From Heloderma charlesbogerti (taxonomy: Eukaryota; Chordata; Lepidosauria; Squamata; Helodermatidae), in the NCBI GenBank assembly GCA_026122225.1, contig JANEZZ010002355.1:1176450-1240449 (forward strand): DNA of 64,000 nucleotides, read 5' to 3'. The notes below the pieces were generated by a model. That model did no database searches. It was not told the DNA's origin and was given only the letters and a program-made list of their open reading frames with translations. Every line of letters begins with the position of its first letter. Position 1 is the first letter of the stretch. A program made the position numbers and the translations under genes. This document shows, one piece after another, positions 1 to 11,349 of this stretch.

Positions 1-2175
1 CTTCAGCACTGCAGTGGGCCTTGTAGGTTATAGCCAGGATTTGACTAGAAGTAGCCTGGAAGGGCTTGGGCCTATTCAGCCTCTGGAATGTCAGAGTCTG
101 CATGAGCTTATCTCTGTCAGTGTTCTCAGGTCAGAGCCAGGGGGAGTCACCCAACTCTGCGTCCACCTGCTGGTCTGGCCTTGGCAGGCAGGGAGGTTGG
201 AAGCTGTCCGCGAGAACCTGACAGAGGTGGGGTGGGGTTTGCGGAAGGGGCACCCAGGTTGAAGCGTCACTGCTGGAGGGCTGAGCAGTGACACCTTGTT
301 TAGACAGAGGCCTTGCTGAAAGGCTAAAGGCCCTTGCCTGTCAAGGGATCGGGAGGGGGTGTGTTCAGTCACACCTGCCCTTTTAAGCTGACGCAAAGGA
401 GAAGAGCCTTTGCTAGGAACATCTCGTCTTCATTGCCTGAAGCCTTCTCTGTTTGGATCCATCATTGTCTGGGCTTTTGTGGAGACACTCTACACATGGA
501 CTCTCCCTTTATCTGGAACTTTGGATTGCTAAGGACTTGCCATGGAAAGTACTGGGAGGCTTTTCATAGACTTGAACTCTCATTTGTTGTGGATTGTGTG
601 TCTTGTGTTTGTAGTCAGCTCAGTGTATGGCAGGCTGGGTTTGACCTATGTCTTTTTGGACTTCCCTCTGCTAGAACTCATGCAGCGTGGAGTTGCCAAT
701 GTGAAAGCAGTATCTCAGAACTCCTTGCGTGTGTATGTCCTTCCCTTGATCTTGATGGACCTTGACCATGCAGCCTGGAATGATCAACAAAAGATTTCAG
801 GTTGGTCTAACTCTTTATGGGTGTGGTTTTGTTTTGGTCTTTTCAAGAAGTTACCCTTTGATTGCCTGGGTTGGATTACGCCAGAAATCCAGGGTCCTTT
901 CCCTTGCGTTCAGAACCGTGGAGATGGCAACAGGGAAACCACATTGTGAGGATCTCAGTCATGGTAATAGTGTTTAGCTCCAGTGTTCTGGAATTATTTA
1001 AAGCCTATAGCTACTGACCATCAGCTGTAGGATTGCTGAAGAGTGTAACCATGGGATTTTTGCCATGGGATTTCCTGCAATAAAGAAATCTCACTGGTTT
1101 GGGTGTGCGCTGCCAGATGGCCTAAGCATGTGTGCTGGGGGGATCGGGAAGCCTGACACCCTGCTTAAGTGAGTCATAAAGAGATAGTCCACTGACTAAG
1201 CAGCTTGAAATATAAAACAAAGCAACTCAGGTCAGGCTTCTAGCGCAATGAAACCACTACTACTACTGAGCATCCATGGGGGGGGGGAATACACAAAAAG
1301 ACAGGATTAAAGGATTTTATTTGGCTCCATCTGGCTGCTAGACAACATTTCCCCCTCCTCTTTGTGACTCCTGTTTGCACTGGAGGCTCTATGATGCATT
1401 CAGAGCTGTTAATTAACTCTGCACCCCCCAAGTGACCCTTCTTATTGTCCCCACTAAGGGCTTTAAAAACTCTGAATACAAATGAATTCTTAGCTTGCAC
1501 CTTTATTCAGTGTGATCCCCTGCCATTGCTTTACCAACACTGTTAACTAGTGCAGCCCATTAGACAATATGTTATGATTTGACCCCAGATCAAGTGCAAA
1601 CACAGCCCCAATGGATGCCTTTTATTTTCACTTCTCTGTTTGTGAAAATGGAGGAATAAACATAATAATTTTTAAAATAAATAAGATTAGATATAGATTT
1701 CATGCATCACTAAGTGCTATATAAACGAACTCCCAATATATGTGTCAGACGTCTACACCATTTGAGCAAGCATCAAAAAGATCCCAACTGCAATTATTAC
1801 TGTAGGGTGGCAGGACAAACTTTGTCTGCTGTAACGCAATGGTCCACCAAGGGGTGCTCCAAATGTATTTCTTGTCTTGAAAAATTAGTAGCAATAACAA
1901 GCTTTGGTGGATAAGAGATAGACCTTCGAAACCACAATCTGAATTCAATACATTTATCATCAGCAAGCATTTTTCAAAATCCTGGATCGTCCATAAAAAC
2001 TGAGTAATTGATATCAAACTATTGAATAGTTAACACCAGGAAGTGGTGAATTCTGAACATTCCTCTTTTTTTTTTTTTTTTTAAGGAAAACGGTCGGAAG
2101 CCAGGAGCTTGACTTTCTTACAGTTCACAATAATTTTAAGCCCAAATCATTTTTGCTATTTAAAACGCAGCTTAG

Positions 2176-2598
2176 GGAGCAATTCTATGGCCACTACACA
2201 ATGTCCAGAGGTCCATAGGAGTTTTTGGTTTCTGGGAACTGAGGTCGGAGCCAGGGATCTGACTGCAGTTCCCAAAAACTGTGCTCCCTCCCCCCTCCCC
2301 CTTGTAGCTGGTGCGGTTCTCCCCGCCCCCTTGTAGCCAGAGTGATTCAGAAATGAGAGCGTGGAGATGGGGAAAAGAGGGTGGTCCCGGGGGTCGGGAG
2401 GGGACCGTGGAAGCCACGTTAGTTTCCTTTGCACCGTGAGGTCTCTCCACTCCCACTCCAAGGCTCCCCATCTAGACAGCTGAAATCGCCTGTCTAGCTA
2501 AAAATGCAGGGCAGCAGGAGCACAGAGGCAAGGATCGCCGTGCATCAGATAGTTGTCAGACTCTGAGTTTGGAGGCTGACAACTATCTCCAGAGGATT
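2176..2598. repeat. Dispersed repeat, GC-rich, family X copy 1
   Basis: It shares with 52083-52550 the blocks GGGAGCAATTCTATGGCC / TACTATCCTATGGCCGC, a GGTTCCCAAAAACT segment, and a final ACTATCTCCAGAGGATTGTG / ACTATCCCCATTGAATTGCG. The internal hairpin is AGTTGTCAG...CTGACAACT. Confidence 0.7.
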
Positions 2599-2810
2599 GT
2601 GCCCTTAATGTATATGCCCCTGCCATGGAGAGCTGGAAAGCTGAGAGGTCACATTGTAGAAGCACAAAAATTTGTATGGTTTACCTTTGGTTAGGCCCAG
2701 AACCCAATGTTCCAGCCTTCCTGAGCAGGCAGTAGTACATGTTGACCCAATATCCTGAAGGAAGACCTGCCGATGTGTCAGTTTCATAGGCAAGTTCCTA
2801 TAAGTCAGGG

Positions 2811-2940
2811 CCAGGGAACGTGTGGCCCTCCAAATCTTATGGAACTGCAATGCCCATCAGCCCTAGCCAGCACAGCCTATGGCGAGGGATGATGGAAGCT
2901 GTAGTTCAACAACATCTGGATGGCCACACATATGTTCTTC
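2811..2940. repeat. Foldback MITE, family 1
   Basis: The inverted arms are GTGTGGCCCTCCAAAT and ACATCTGGATGGCCACAC, around a core of CAATGCCCATCAGCCC. It is a diverged copy. Confidence 0.75.
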
Positions 2941-3096
2941 ACCCATGCTGTAAGTAGTCTTTTCCAGTCAGTAGTTATCCAGTATCCAGTTTCCTGCCTT
3001 CAGCTGGAGCTAGCTGGAGCATGCTCTCTGATATCCAGGCTGCTTCTCTGCCAGGAAGAAAAGATGTTTGATTTGACTAAAATGGATCTTGCACAA

Positions 3097-3416
3097 CAGG
3101 TGTGCATAACGTCAGGCCTAGGGGCCAAATCCAGCCCCCTGGAGTTCCCCAAATGCCAATGTCCCCTTCCCCTGACCCCACCTCCTTTCCCTATTTTGTG
3201 GTTTCCTGGCTTTTGTGCCATTTCCCCCTCATTCTAAAAGGTTGAAATGCTTCTCCCAAGGCATAGTTACTGGCAGGAAGGGCTTTAAGCTACAATATGC
3301 TGGCATTTTGGTCCTGCCCCCTTTTGCTTTCAATTCCGCCCACCACTGGAATCCAGCCCAAAAGCTTCTCCAAAACTGAATTTGGCCCTCGAGTACAAAG
3401 AGGTTCTGCACCCCTG
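3097..3416. mobile_element. Nonautonomous hAT element (GGGGCCAAATCC type)
   Basis: The ends are CAGGTGTGCATAAC and the RC of GTTCTGCACCCCTG. The interior has GGCCTAGGGGCCAAATCCAG, AATGCCAATGTCC and TACTGGCAGGAAGGGC. No convincing duplication was found. Confidence 0.7.
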
Positions 3417-3611
3417 TTCTATAGAATGTACCTGGTTATTCTAGTAGGTAGGGCATGGATAAAAAATTGTAAGCCTTAGAAATAATGACTTATTTCTATA
3501 CTGGTTTATGCATTATTTGATTGACTACAAAGTTATATTTTATCTGTTCTCGATAATCTACTTTTTTAGTTAAGGCAATTTAATGTGTTCCAATCTGGAT
3601 ATATTCTGCTT

Positions 3612-3745
3612 CAGCCTTCCCCAGCTGGTGTCCTCCAGATGTTTTGGTCTACAACTCCTAGAATTCTTGAGCACTGGCCATGCTAGGTGGGGCTGCTGGG
3701 AATTGAAGTCCAAAACATCTGGAGGACACCAGGTTAGGGAAGGGT
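3612..3745. repeat. Foldback MITE, family 1
   Basis: The arms are CTTCCCCAGCTGGTGTCCTC and GAGGACACCAGGTTAGGGAA, with a TCCAGATGTTTTGG / CCAAAACATCTGGA pair. Confidence 0.88.
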
Positions 3746-4877
3746 TTCTATAACATTCTCACCCTACACTGTTGACTTGGGCTTCTCAGCCAAGCTGCCT
3801 GAACAGGTAAATGTTCCTTTGGGAAGTTGGTTGGGCAAAAACTGGGAGCTAGAGGAATGCTGACTCGGTACCCCAGTCAAATATCTTCCCCCATCCCCCA
3901 AATAGTTCAGAAGTAGTGCTCTGAACTCAATAGGTGTTACTATCTACTAATTTGTTGGGTTTAATTTTTGGCCACTAACCAATAGGGAGGTATCCATTAT
4001 TTCCTAACTAATTATGACATCTTTAGCCACAAGTGCACAAAGGAATTTCAACCAATGAAGCCAAGATTACACCACACCGCAGTAAACACTTATGACCATT
4101 TTTAAGTGTTTAAAGCTCCAGGCATACAAAGATGACAAGGTAGGGACAGCAGTCTCGATGTGTCTTCTTTTACTTCCCATCTCAAGAAGAGTCTGACAGC
4201 AGCAAGACACACCCCAATGGAAAGCAGTCCAGAAAAGGAATATTCAAGCCATATTAAGTTTGGGTACATTGTTGCTTTTATGTCAGAAACCACTAACTGG
4301 CAGGTTAAACACGAGACCTTTCCAGCCTAAAGTATCAAGGATCTTATCACATTATGATAAACATATGATTTATTGTCCCCAGTAGGTCCAATAAATCTAT
4401 TCTTGATTGCTGAACCTTGTCTGAAAACACTAATGTCTTGTCAATTTAACTAAAGACATTTGAATATTTCCTCTTGGCAATTATCTCTGGTGTTTATACT
4501 GCAAGTTGCCATATTTTAATGTAAACACTACCTTTGCGTGCCATCAAACCTTTGATTAAGGTTTAGAGACCTTTGCAAGAGGTTCTGTTTCCCATTTATG
4601 AGGGAGTGTTATATGCCTTAGTATTTGGAGTGTATAAATAGCTAACCTTTGAACTTTCAAATATTATAGGTAGACAAATATTATAGGTTACCGCCCAGGG
4701 CTGGTGCTGGATTAGGAGTGCTCAGGGTAGAATTTCTCCTGGAATGCCACTGAGTACATATATAATAGAAAGCTATAACTGGTACCAGCTCCCACCTCAT
4801 ATTGTACATCTATGGTGTACATATTCAGAAACTATGCATTTAAACTTTTCAAGTTTTGATAACAAAAAAGTAGCACA

Positions 4878-5012
4878 GTCTTTGTCAACCTGGTGTCCTC
4901 CAGATATTTTGGACTCCAGTTCCCAGCATTCCTGATCACTGGCCATGCTGACTGGGACTGATGAGAGTTGAAATCCAAAACATCTTGCAGGCACCAGGTT
5001 GGGGAATGCTGA
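4878..5012. repeat. Foldback MITE, family 1
   Basis: The arms are CAACCTGGTGTCCTCCAGAT and GCACCAGGTTGGGGAATGC around an ACTGGCCATGCTGACTGGG core. Confidence 0.87.
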
Positions 5013-5981
5013 AGAAGCACATGTCAGGACACCAGATCATTTGTTAGGATATAGCTTATAGCCTACGCATATAATAACCTAACACGACAAGAACACAATC
5101 TTTTCAAAAACAACTTTTTCTCATACATCAGTGTACCAAAATTAGAACATTGGTTTCATGTTGATTAGCCAGGTCTCAGAATTTCTGAAAACTGTATATT
5201 AACTTTTTCTGTCTTGTTGAGGAATATGTAGGATGATGCAAGCACGTGGTGGCCAAGGACTATATTGATATCATTTCTAGTGCTATGTCTTTCAAAAATC
5301 ACACCTTTTTTTGGTAAATATTTTGGGAGAGGGAATCTGAGGAGTTTAGCCTACCAGTAGCAGAATGGCAGAGAAACTAGTCAACCTGCCTCCCAGGTCA
5401 GAATATAAGATATTTAAGTGGCACACCCTCAATATGATGAAAGAAACAATTGCAAAAGACAACAGCAGAGAAAAATTGCAGAATAAGAGAACAGCAGCCG
5501 AGGTATAACTAATAACTCCTACATCTTTGGGCCAGATCAGACAATATTCTTACCTGGATCACTTCCCTATACATGATAGGAGTGAGAGCATGCTTTTTCT
5601 CCACACCCACTCGCCACCCTGGGCATTCATGCATAGGTATAAAGTTTGAAAGGCATACACATGTAAAACCCAACTCATGCAGACCCAGATCAAAAGTCCT
5701 TCCCCAATTTTATCTGGGCTTGAACACTATGGGCTCGATTCAGACTTAGTCATAGTGAGAGTGGACCCATTCTAGTCAATGGGACTTAACTGGCTTTCAC
5801 ACATGTATGCCTCTTTTATTTTATGTTCAAGCATGGATATTTAGTGATGTCAGAAGCTCAGTCCCCATCATGCATAAGGGAACAATCTGGTAAGGGTATC
5901 GTTTGACCTAGGCCTTGGTTTTCCCTAGTCAGTTATCAGACTCAAAAACAGTCTCTTCTTATTCAACATTTTCTTGACTAG

Positions 5982-6110
5982 AGATAGGCAACCCAGTGCC
6001 CTCCAAATGTTTTGGACTACAACTCCCATAATCCCTAACCATTGGCCATGCTGGCTGCGGCTGATGAGTTGTAGTCCAAAACATCTGGCAGGCACCAGGT
6101 TGTCTACCCC
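5982..6110. repeat. Foldback MITE, family 1
   Basis: The arms are ATAGGCAACCCAGTGCCCTC and GGCACCAGGTTGTCTACCCC, with an ATTGGCCATGCTGGCTGCGG core. Confidence 0.87.
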
Positions 6111-6220
6111 TATTATAGACAGATGGATTCAAATTATACATTTATGCAAAGAAACAAGAATACTGAACCAATCTTCACAGTAGCATTGTAATCCTTTCAT
6201 CTCTAGAGTAAAGCCTAGGG

Positions 6221-6357
6221 GAGCCTTCCCCAACCTGGTGCCCTCCAGATATTTTGAATTACAACTCCCAGCTTTCCTGGCCATTGAACATGCTGGCTGG
6301 GGCTGATGGCAGTTGAAATCCAAAACATTTGGAGGGCACCAAATTGGAGAAGGCTGG
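6221..6357. repeat. Foldback MITE, family 1
   Basis: The arms are AGCCTTCCCCAACCTGGTGC and GGGCACCAAATTGGAGAAGG, close to the family consensus. Confidence 0.88.
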
Positions 6358-6690
6358 GCTAGGGAGCACATACCAAGATCAAACTCATACCAACATGAAT
6401 TGTTAGGTTGTGGAATGAAGGTATTTACACTGAACAGAAATTCAACATATGCAGATATTCCTCCAATTTTGGCCCACTCATTACCTCTCACTTTCTTTAC
6501 AAGGAAACAGCAGTTGCAGGTTTAATTACCATTGGGTGAGAAAGAACTGGCCAAATATGGCATCTTTGCAATATTTGCTATTTACAACTATAAAAGCAAG
6601 GTATAAGCAGAGGTTCTACTCCTAGAAGGCAGCAGATCTGCGATCTCATCCCAGATCCCCAGATAGAAATCCAGCCAACTCAAAGATCTA

Positions 6691-6718
6691 TTTGTGTGTG
6701 TGTGTGTGTGTGTGTGTC
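6691..6718. repeat. (GT)n microsatellite
   Basis: About 13 GT units next to truncated MITE copy H. Confidence 0.95.
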
Positions 6719-6739
6719 TTCAAAACTGCCACCTCTCTC

Positions 6740-7075
6740 TCTTAGTCTACGTAAATATTTATGTAGACTAAGACGGCCAAAAATAAGGAAATACGCGGGT
6801 GTTTTTTTTACCCAGCCATGATAGGCTATGTAAAGATTTACGTAGCCTATCACGTCTGGGAAAAAAACCCCCACAAGTCTGCAAATGGCGGCGGCAGCCG
6901 GTTGGAAGACCAGCCGCTGCCGCCCGGAAGATCCGCCCCAGGTATGTCTTGTCCTGGGGGGGGGGGATCTGCAGGGGGGGCGGGGGGCAGGCCGTTCCGC
7001 CACAGATTTCGGGGGGCCGAATGCACTGGCATTCGGCCTCACCGAGATCCGTGGGGGAATTCTCTGCCATCCCTA
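6740..7075. mobile_element. Hairpin-array hAT-type MITE, 5'-truncated copy H
   Basis: Only the right half is present: an AGTCTACG hairpin, a GATAGGCTACG hairpin, a GC-rich block and the terminus ending TGCCATCCCTA. An outward CAGGTATGT occurs at 6939-6947. The left end is lost next to a (GT)n tract. It lies in DEPDC1B intron 2. Confidence 0.8.
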
Positions 7076-8041
7076 AGTACCTGGCAACTGGCAGCTTCCA
7101 CTGAATCTCAGCTCTTCTGAAACAACCCCAAAGCCTCCATATTTCTAGCTTCTATGATTACTTTCAGACTTCTGCATTCTAGGTTGGAACTGCTGTGCTG
7201 GGTTGGCATGGCCTAGACTTCACAGCCCCTCCCCTTACAAATATCTTCCCAAAACAACAGAAGTACAGTGGGGAGGGATGTAGATAATATAGAAGGTATA
7301 TTATAAAAATAGAACTGCTCCATTTAAAATAAAATAAAAACTGAATGCAATAATCTCAACAACCCCCCACTCCATCATAATTCCCCAGCCCCTGATCAGT
7401 GGAAATAGCACAACAGAGAGGTTGGGGAATGTAACCTATCCAAAAACATGCTCAGGTTTTGGCAAGCATCCCCTTGACTCCATTCAGACAGCACTGCAGT
7501 AATCTAGAGCTGAGGCTACAAAAGATGGTCATCAGCTCAGAATATGAAACAGAGGATCACGGTCTTTTCAATAGGTAAGAATGGGCAAAATGGCCTCCTG
7601 GTAGTGATGTACACAATTATATTTTTCCTGCAGAAATGCTTCCACTTTCAGAAATGCATTGTTTCATAAAATGAATTAACAGCATTAGACATGCACAAGA
7701 TTTTGATTTAAGCTGATCTGAAACAGAAACAGAACAGGCACTTATGGAAGGGCCACAGCCCACTGGTAAAACACAAGGGTTGCATGCAGAAGGGCCCAGT
7801 TAAAAGGATTTCAGCCAAGGCCATTTCAAGAAAAGAAAAACCTCTACCAACAGGAAAGCATCCTTCCATTTATCAGAACACTACTTCAATTCTACAAGTA
7901 GCACTAATTCATGAGTAGCTGGAGATACGTTAATTATTTTAACTATTGGGTATCAGATTTTGATTCAGATTTCAGCCCAAATAATCCCATTTATTAACCT
8001 TACTCAGTTGTTAACCTTAGTCATTAAACATAGTTATTTAC

Positions 8042-8307
8042 CTATATAAGTGACCATTGTCCTCAAAATCCTCTTTGCCCCATCTTCCTTTGATATCTTC
8101 AATGACATGATTCTTTAGGAACTTTTTAAGGAGCTGAACCGTTTGAGTGCGGGTTACTTCTGGGCTAAAATTTTGGTTGTGCCTTAGCAGTCTGTGCAAC
8201 CAGTCTACTGCCTCTGAAGCTGTGAAGCAACGCTCGTAGCTTTTGAAGTGACAACGATGTTTCCTTAAGGGCATTCCATCTCGAAAGAGCTCAATGGTCT
8301 CATTCCA
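8042..8307 (-). CDS. DEPDC1B: DEPDC1B exon 2, DEP domain
   Basis: This 266-bp minus-strand exon is flanked by a cttctcag acceptor (RC of 8308 onward) and a gtaaat donor (RC of 8036-8041). It encodes residues 17-104 plus two bases of the next codon. It begins [18 protein letters not shown] and ends GHLYR, and it covers essentially the whole DEP domain, a fold that targets proteins to membranes or partners. Family-typical blocks are seen in order: [18 protein letters not shown], a PEVTR segment, and [16 protein letters not shown]. The wording matches DEPDC1B better than DEPDC1 (for example HRCHFKSYE and the EEDFEDN-like [11 protein letters not shown]). There is no stop or frameshift. The RhoGAP-like domain exons are not in the window, so the gene continues left of position 1. 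Confidence 0.95.
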
Positions 8308-8689
8308 CTGAGAAGAAATGAGAAACATTATAAAAGCCTTATGAAACCAACACACCCGTGCTGTTTGCCAGCTTCAGGCATTGGGCAATAGAAGAGAAGG
8401 GGCAGAGGAGCAAGTGAAGAAACCTAAATCTAAATCAGGAAAATTAAGAGTTCTCACACTTTCAGGCTTTGTCCCACACACACAAAGGTTCTTTTCCTTT
8501 TACACAAAAGCTAAGTTAGGGGTAATCACAAGAAACCACTCCAAAAGGTAGTAACTAGCAATTGAGTTGCTCTGAGCTAAAATTGCTAGTTGGCAATATA
8601 GGAGTAGTCAGGCTACTCCAACTGATTATTTCTTAAGTAGGTCTTGATAATCTTATTAGAAAAGATCCTTCAATAGAGGTCCTCTTGTA

Positions 8690-8920
8690 TGTTCCAGAAT
8701 CACAGTTCCAAAATCACTGGTAGCAGAGAGGGAGCCTTTTCAGTGGCTGCACCCAGACTTTGGAATTCCCTGCACAGAGAGATCCACTTCCCCCTTTCCC
8801 CTGATGATCTTCCATGACAATGTGAATACATTCCTTTTTAGGAAGGCCTTTGGTTGTTAGTGAACTTTTAGTAGTTGGTGGGTTTTTACTACTGTTCTCA
8901 TGTTTTTTTTCTTTTTAAGT
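8690..8920 (+). mobile_element. L2-type LINE 3' scrap
   Basis: The translation resembles the AFSVAAPRLWNSL-type tail of L2 ORF2 (GAFSVAAPRLWNSLHR-like, with FLGRPLVV after it). It is heavily decayed. Confidence 0.55.
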
Positions 8921-8957
8921 AATGATTAAGGCAAAAAAGGGTGAGAGAAGTTGGGGG

Positions 8958-9385
8958 AGGGTCAACAGAGTTGTATAAAAGTACGCATGGTGTGGAGAAA
9001 GTGGATAGGGAGGTTCATCCAATGGCAGGAGATTCTGGACAGATGAAAGGAAGCAGTTTTTCACACGTCACATTAGTAAACGATGGAATTCACTACCACA
9101 GGATGTAATGACGGCTGCCAGTGTGGGCAGCTTTAAAAGATTAGACAAATTCATGGAGGCTAAAGCTATTAATCATGACAGTTATATATTCCCACAAGAA
9201 TCAGGGGCAATACATGTCTGAATACCAGTTGCTGGGGAACACAAACAGGAGGGTGCTATTGTGCTCATGTCCTGCTTATGGGCTTCCCATGGGTAACTGG
9301 TTGGCCACTCTGGGAACAGAGCGCTGGTTTAGATAGACTTGTGGTCTGATCCAGCAAGGATCTTCATACGTTCTTATGTAATGAC
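8958..9385 (+). mobile_element. CR1 LINE 3' end
   Basis: This shows the familiar CR1 3' text: GGAATTCACTACCACAGGAT, ATTCATGGAGGCTAAAGCTA, CTGGTTGGCCACT, then TGATCCAGCAAGG and the terminal TTCTTATG. Confidence 0.88.
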
Positions 9386-9779
9386 ATTTTAACGTTTTCT
9401 AACGTCTTGACTGTACTTTTAAAGCTGCCGAAGCATAACAATAATCCACAATATAAGGGTTGGAGCGTGCATGTAATTGAGAGCACATAAGCACATTTTG
9501 TGTATGCTCCCTACGGACATGCTTCAATGTTAATCTTCCATTTAATAATTATGACTTTATCTACTCTAAAATGCATACCCCTCTAATTACCCCCAAGGTT
9601 GCTAACAACAGATTAAGAAACACTACAAGAAGATACACAGCAACTTTCGACCCTCTTGGGCTGCTGGCAGAGGCCAAAGTGTCTTTCCCCTTGGGGACAC
9701 ATTAACCCCTTCACCTGAACCTGGCTCCACCCTGGAGCCCCAATATCAAGAGCTTCTCGATAAGGAAACGCCCTCCGAG

Positions 9780-10345
9780 CATGTGCAGAGTGCGTTTCTC
9801 GCTCCGGCGACAAAAGGACACGGCTTCTAGACCGAAAGATGCGGCTGCGAGGGAGGCTTGAGCCCCCAGAAAGCAGGCGCGGTCCCTCCGACGACCCTCC
9901 GCCCATTTACCAGTCGAGTCGCTCGGTAGGGCCCGGGGCCCACGAGTCGAGGTTCCATCGGCCAGCACGACGCTCCTCGGGCCCGTTTCCACGGAGACCG
10001 GCAGACACCATACGCAACGCCTTCGAGGGAAAAGGTTTTGAATCGACGATTGGCGACTCCTGATTGGGCCGAGTCGTGATCACGTGACGCGTCGGGAGCT
10101 GCCCGCTGGGAGGCGGCTCTTTAAGGGACGCGCCTTTACTCCTCCTCGCATTCTCATTACAAAAAATGTAAGGTGATTGGGCCCCGCCCTCGAGAGAAAC
10201 TCCTGGGGACGGCCGGAGGCGCGTTTTACATAGCCGCCGAGAGCAGCCAATGAGCTTTCTCCCCTCTGCCCCGTTGCTTGGAGGCAGGAGACCGGGGAGG
10301 AGAGGGAAGAAAGAGCGAAGGTCTGCAAGTGCGGGCTGGAGGCTA
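9780..10345 (-). promoter_or_regulatory. DEPDC1B: DEPDC1B CpG-island promoter
   Basis: This CpG-rich stretch surrounds and lies upstream of the exon 1 ATG (9956-9958, minus strand). Read in gene direction it shows CCAAT boxes (RC of attgg at 10063-10067 and 10049-10053, another at about 10176), a palindromic E-box TCACGTGA around 10079-10086, and TTCAAA (RC of TTTGAA at 10037-10042) just downstream of the CCAAT pair. CCAAT boxes followed by a CHR-like hexamer near the start site are typical of G2/M genes bound by NF-Y and DREAM/MMB, which would suit DEPDC1B. The hexamer is in reverse orientation, so that reading is inference. No TATA box was noted. Confidence 0.75.
9911..9958 (-). CDS. DEPDC1B: DEPDC1B coding exon 1 (start codon exon)
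   Basis: The minus strand reads MEPRLVGPGPYRATRL in 16 codons and then meets a GT donor (gtaaat, RC of 9905-9910). The GPGPYRATRL ending is the conserved N-terminus of DEPDC1B, and the next exon opens with the expected WNET. Both junctions are phase 0. The exon is too short to stand out as an open frame; I found it by searching the CpG island for the peptide expected before exon 2. DEPDC1B is a DEP- and RhoGAP-like-domain protein linked to cell-cycle progression, de-adhesion and Rho signalling. The start is chosen because it is the only ATG in frame with the conserved block, inside the promoter CpG island, with only 48 bp to the donor. The main alternative, the related DEPDC1, is less likely given the exon 2 sequence and the neighbouring ELOVL7. 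Confidence 0.93.
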
Positions 10346-10385
10346 CTCTACTCTATTCCACGCCAGTCTTCCGCTACCGGGGGTT

Positions 10386-10438
10386 AATGGGAGTGGTAGT
10401 CGAACACATCTGGAGGGCACCAGGTTGGGAAAGGCGGC
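10386..10438. repeat. Foldback MITE family 1, right half only
   Basis: AACACATCTGGAGGGCACCA and GGTTGGGAAAGGC are present. The left arm is missing. It lies just upstream of the DEPDC1B promoter. Confidence 0.75.
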
Positions 10439-10637
10439 TAGGCTACTTTTTCCACTGCCCTGTAGGCAAGCAACGTTTTTGTGAGGACTTCGCCACGCCA
10501 TGGGGCAAGGTCACCGGGGTGCGATTACAGACACGGTTCTGCATTGATACAGACCCAATTCAGCTGTCACCAAACTGGCTGCGTTGGACTACGATTCCCA
10601 TCACACCGTTTCTTGTTGGGGATTATGGGGTTGTAGC

Positions 10638-11333
10638 TAGGGATGTATGAAATGTACTAACCTTTCCGCGGATTATGTTTATGGGGGGGGAGGTAAAAAA
10701 AAAATGCGTACACAAATGGCAGCGGCTTCAGCCGCCATTTGCGTTCCTTGTTTTTGGCTGTCTTAGTCTACGTAAATATTTACGTAGACTATGACGGCGA
10801 AAATAAAGGGGAACGCAAATAGCGTAGTGGGCACTATTTGCGTCCCTTTTTGATTCGCCGTTTTAGCCTACGTAAATATTTACGTAGGCTAAAACAGCGA
10901 ATCAAAAAGGGATGCAAATAGTGCCCGCTATGCTATTTGCATTCCCCTTATTTTCACTGTCTTAGTCTACGTAAATATTTACATAGACTAAGACGGCCAA
11001 AATTAAGGAACGCAAATGGCGGTGGCTGTAGCCGCCGCCATTTGCGTACGTGGGTGTTTTTTTTACCCAGCCATGATAGGCTACGTAAAGATTTATGTAG
11101 CCTATCACGTCTGGGAAAAACCCCCCCCCACAAGTCTGCAAATGGCAGCGGCGGCAGCCGGTCGGAAGACCAGCCGCCGGAGCCGCCGCCACCCGGAAGA
11201 TCCGCCCCAGGTAAGTCTTGTCCCGGGGGGGGGATCTGCGGGGGGCAGGCCGTTCCGCTGCAGATTTCAGGAGGCCGAATGCACTGGCATTCAGCCTCAC
11301 CGAGATCCGTGGAGGAATTCTCTGCCATCCCTA
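10638..11333. mobile_element. Hairpin-array hAT-type MITE, copy D (perfect TSD)
   Basis: The element begins TAGGGATGTATGAAA and ends TGCCATCCCTA. It is flanked by a perfect 8-bp duplication GTTGTAGC (10630-10637 and 11334-11341), the hAT hallmark. Inside, nested palindromes run in mirror order: CAAATGGCGGC-type arms, TACGTAAATATTTACGTA cores, and GCAAATAGCG/CGCTATTTGC arms. Outward-facing 5' splice-site-like sequences lie at both ends (RC of 10656-10664, AAGGTTAGT; and 11208-11216, CAGGTAAGT). There is no transposase. It lies about 0.7 kb upstream of the DEPDC1B start codon. Confidence 0.9.
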
Positions 11334-11349
11334 GTTGTAGCCCATCACG

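Larger units (their letters stand above)
1..8041 (-). other. DEPDC1B: DEPDC1B intron 2 (partial)
   Basis: This is everything left of exon 2. I looked for the conserved exon 3 peptide (PPSSPLKPYPKK-like) on the minus strand and did not find it, so the stretch is taken as intron. Repeats within it are listed separately. 1-2080 has no element I can name; a canonical AATAAA at 1079-1084 on the plus strand and several short open frames hint at old retroelement DNA, without proof. 7100-8040 shows no clear feature apart from short scraps resembling dispersed reptile repeats (about 7480-7570). Confidence 0.7.
8308..9910 (-). other. DEPDC1B: DEPDC1B intron 1
   Basis: The intron lies between the gtaaat donor of exon 1 and the cttctcag acceptor of exon 2, about 1.6 kb. 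It holds an L2-like LINE 3' scrap (8690-8920), a CR1 3' end (8958-9385), and the start of the CpG island near exon 1. 8340-8690 and 9390-9600 show nothing I can name. Confidence 0.85.

Noticed and set aside
334..949. Open frames of 135-143 codons near the left edge
   Set aside because: No recognisable domain, two overlapping frames compete, and composition is not obviously coding.
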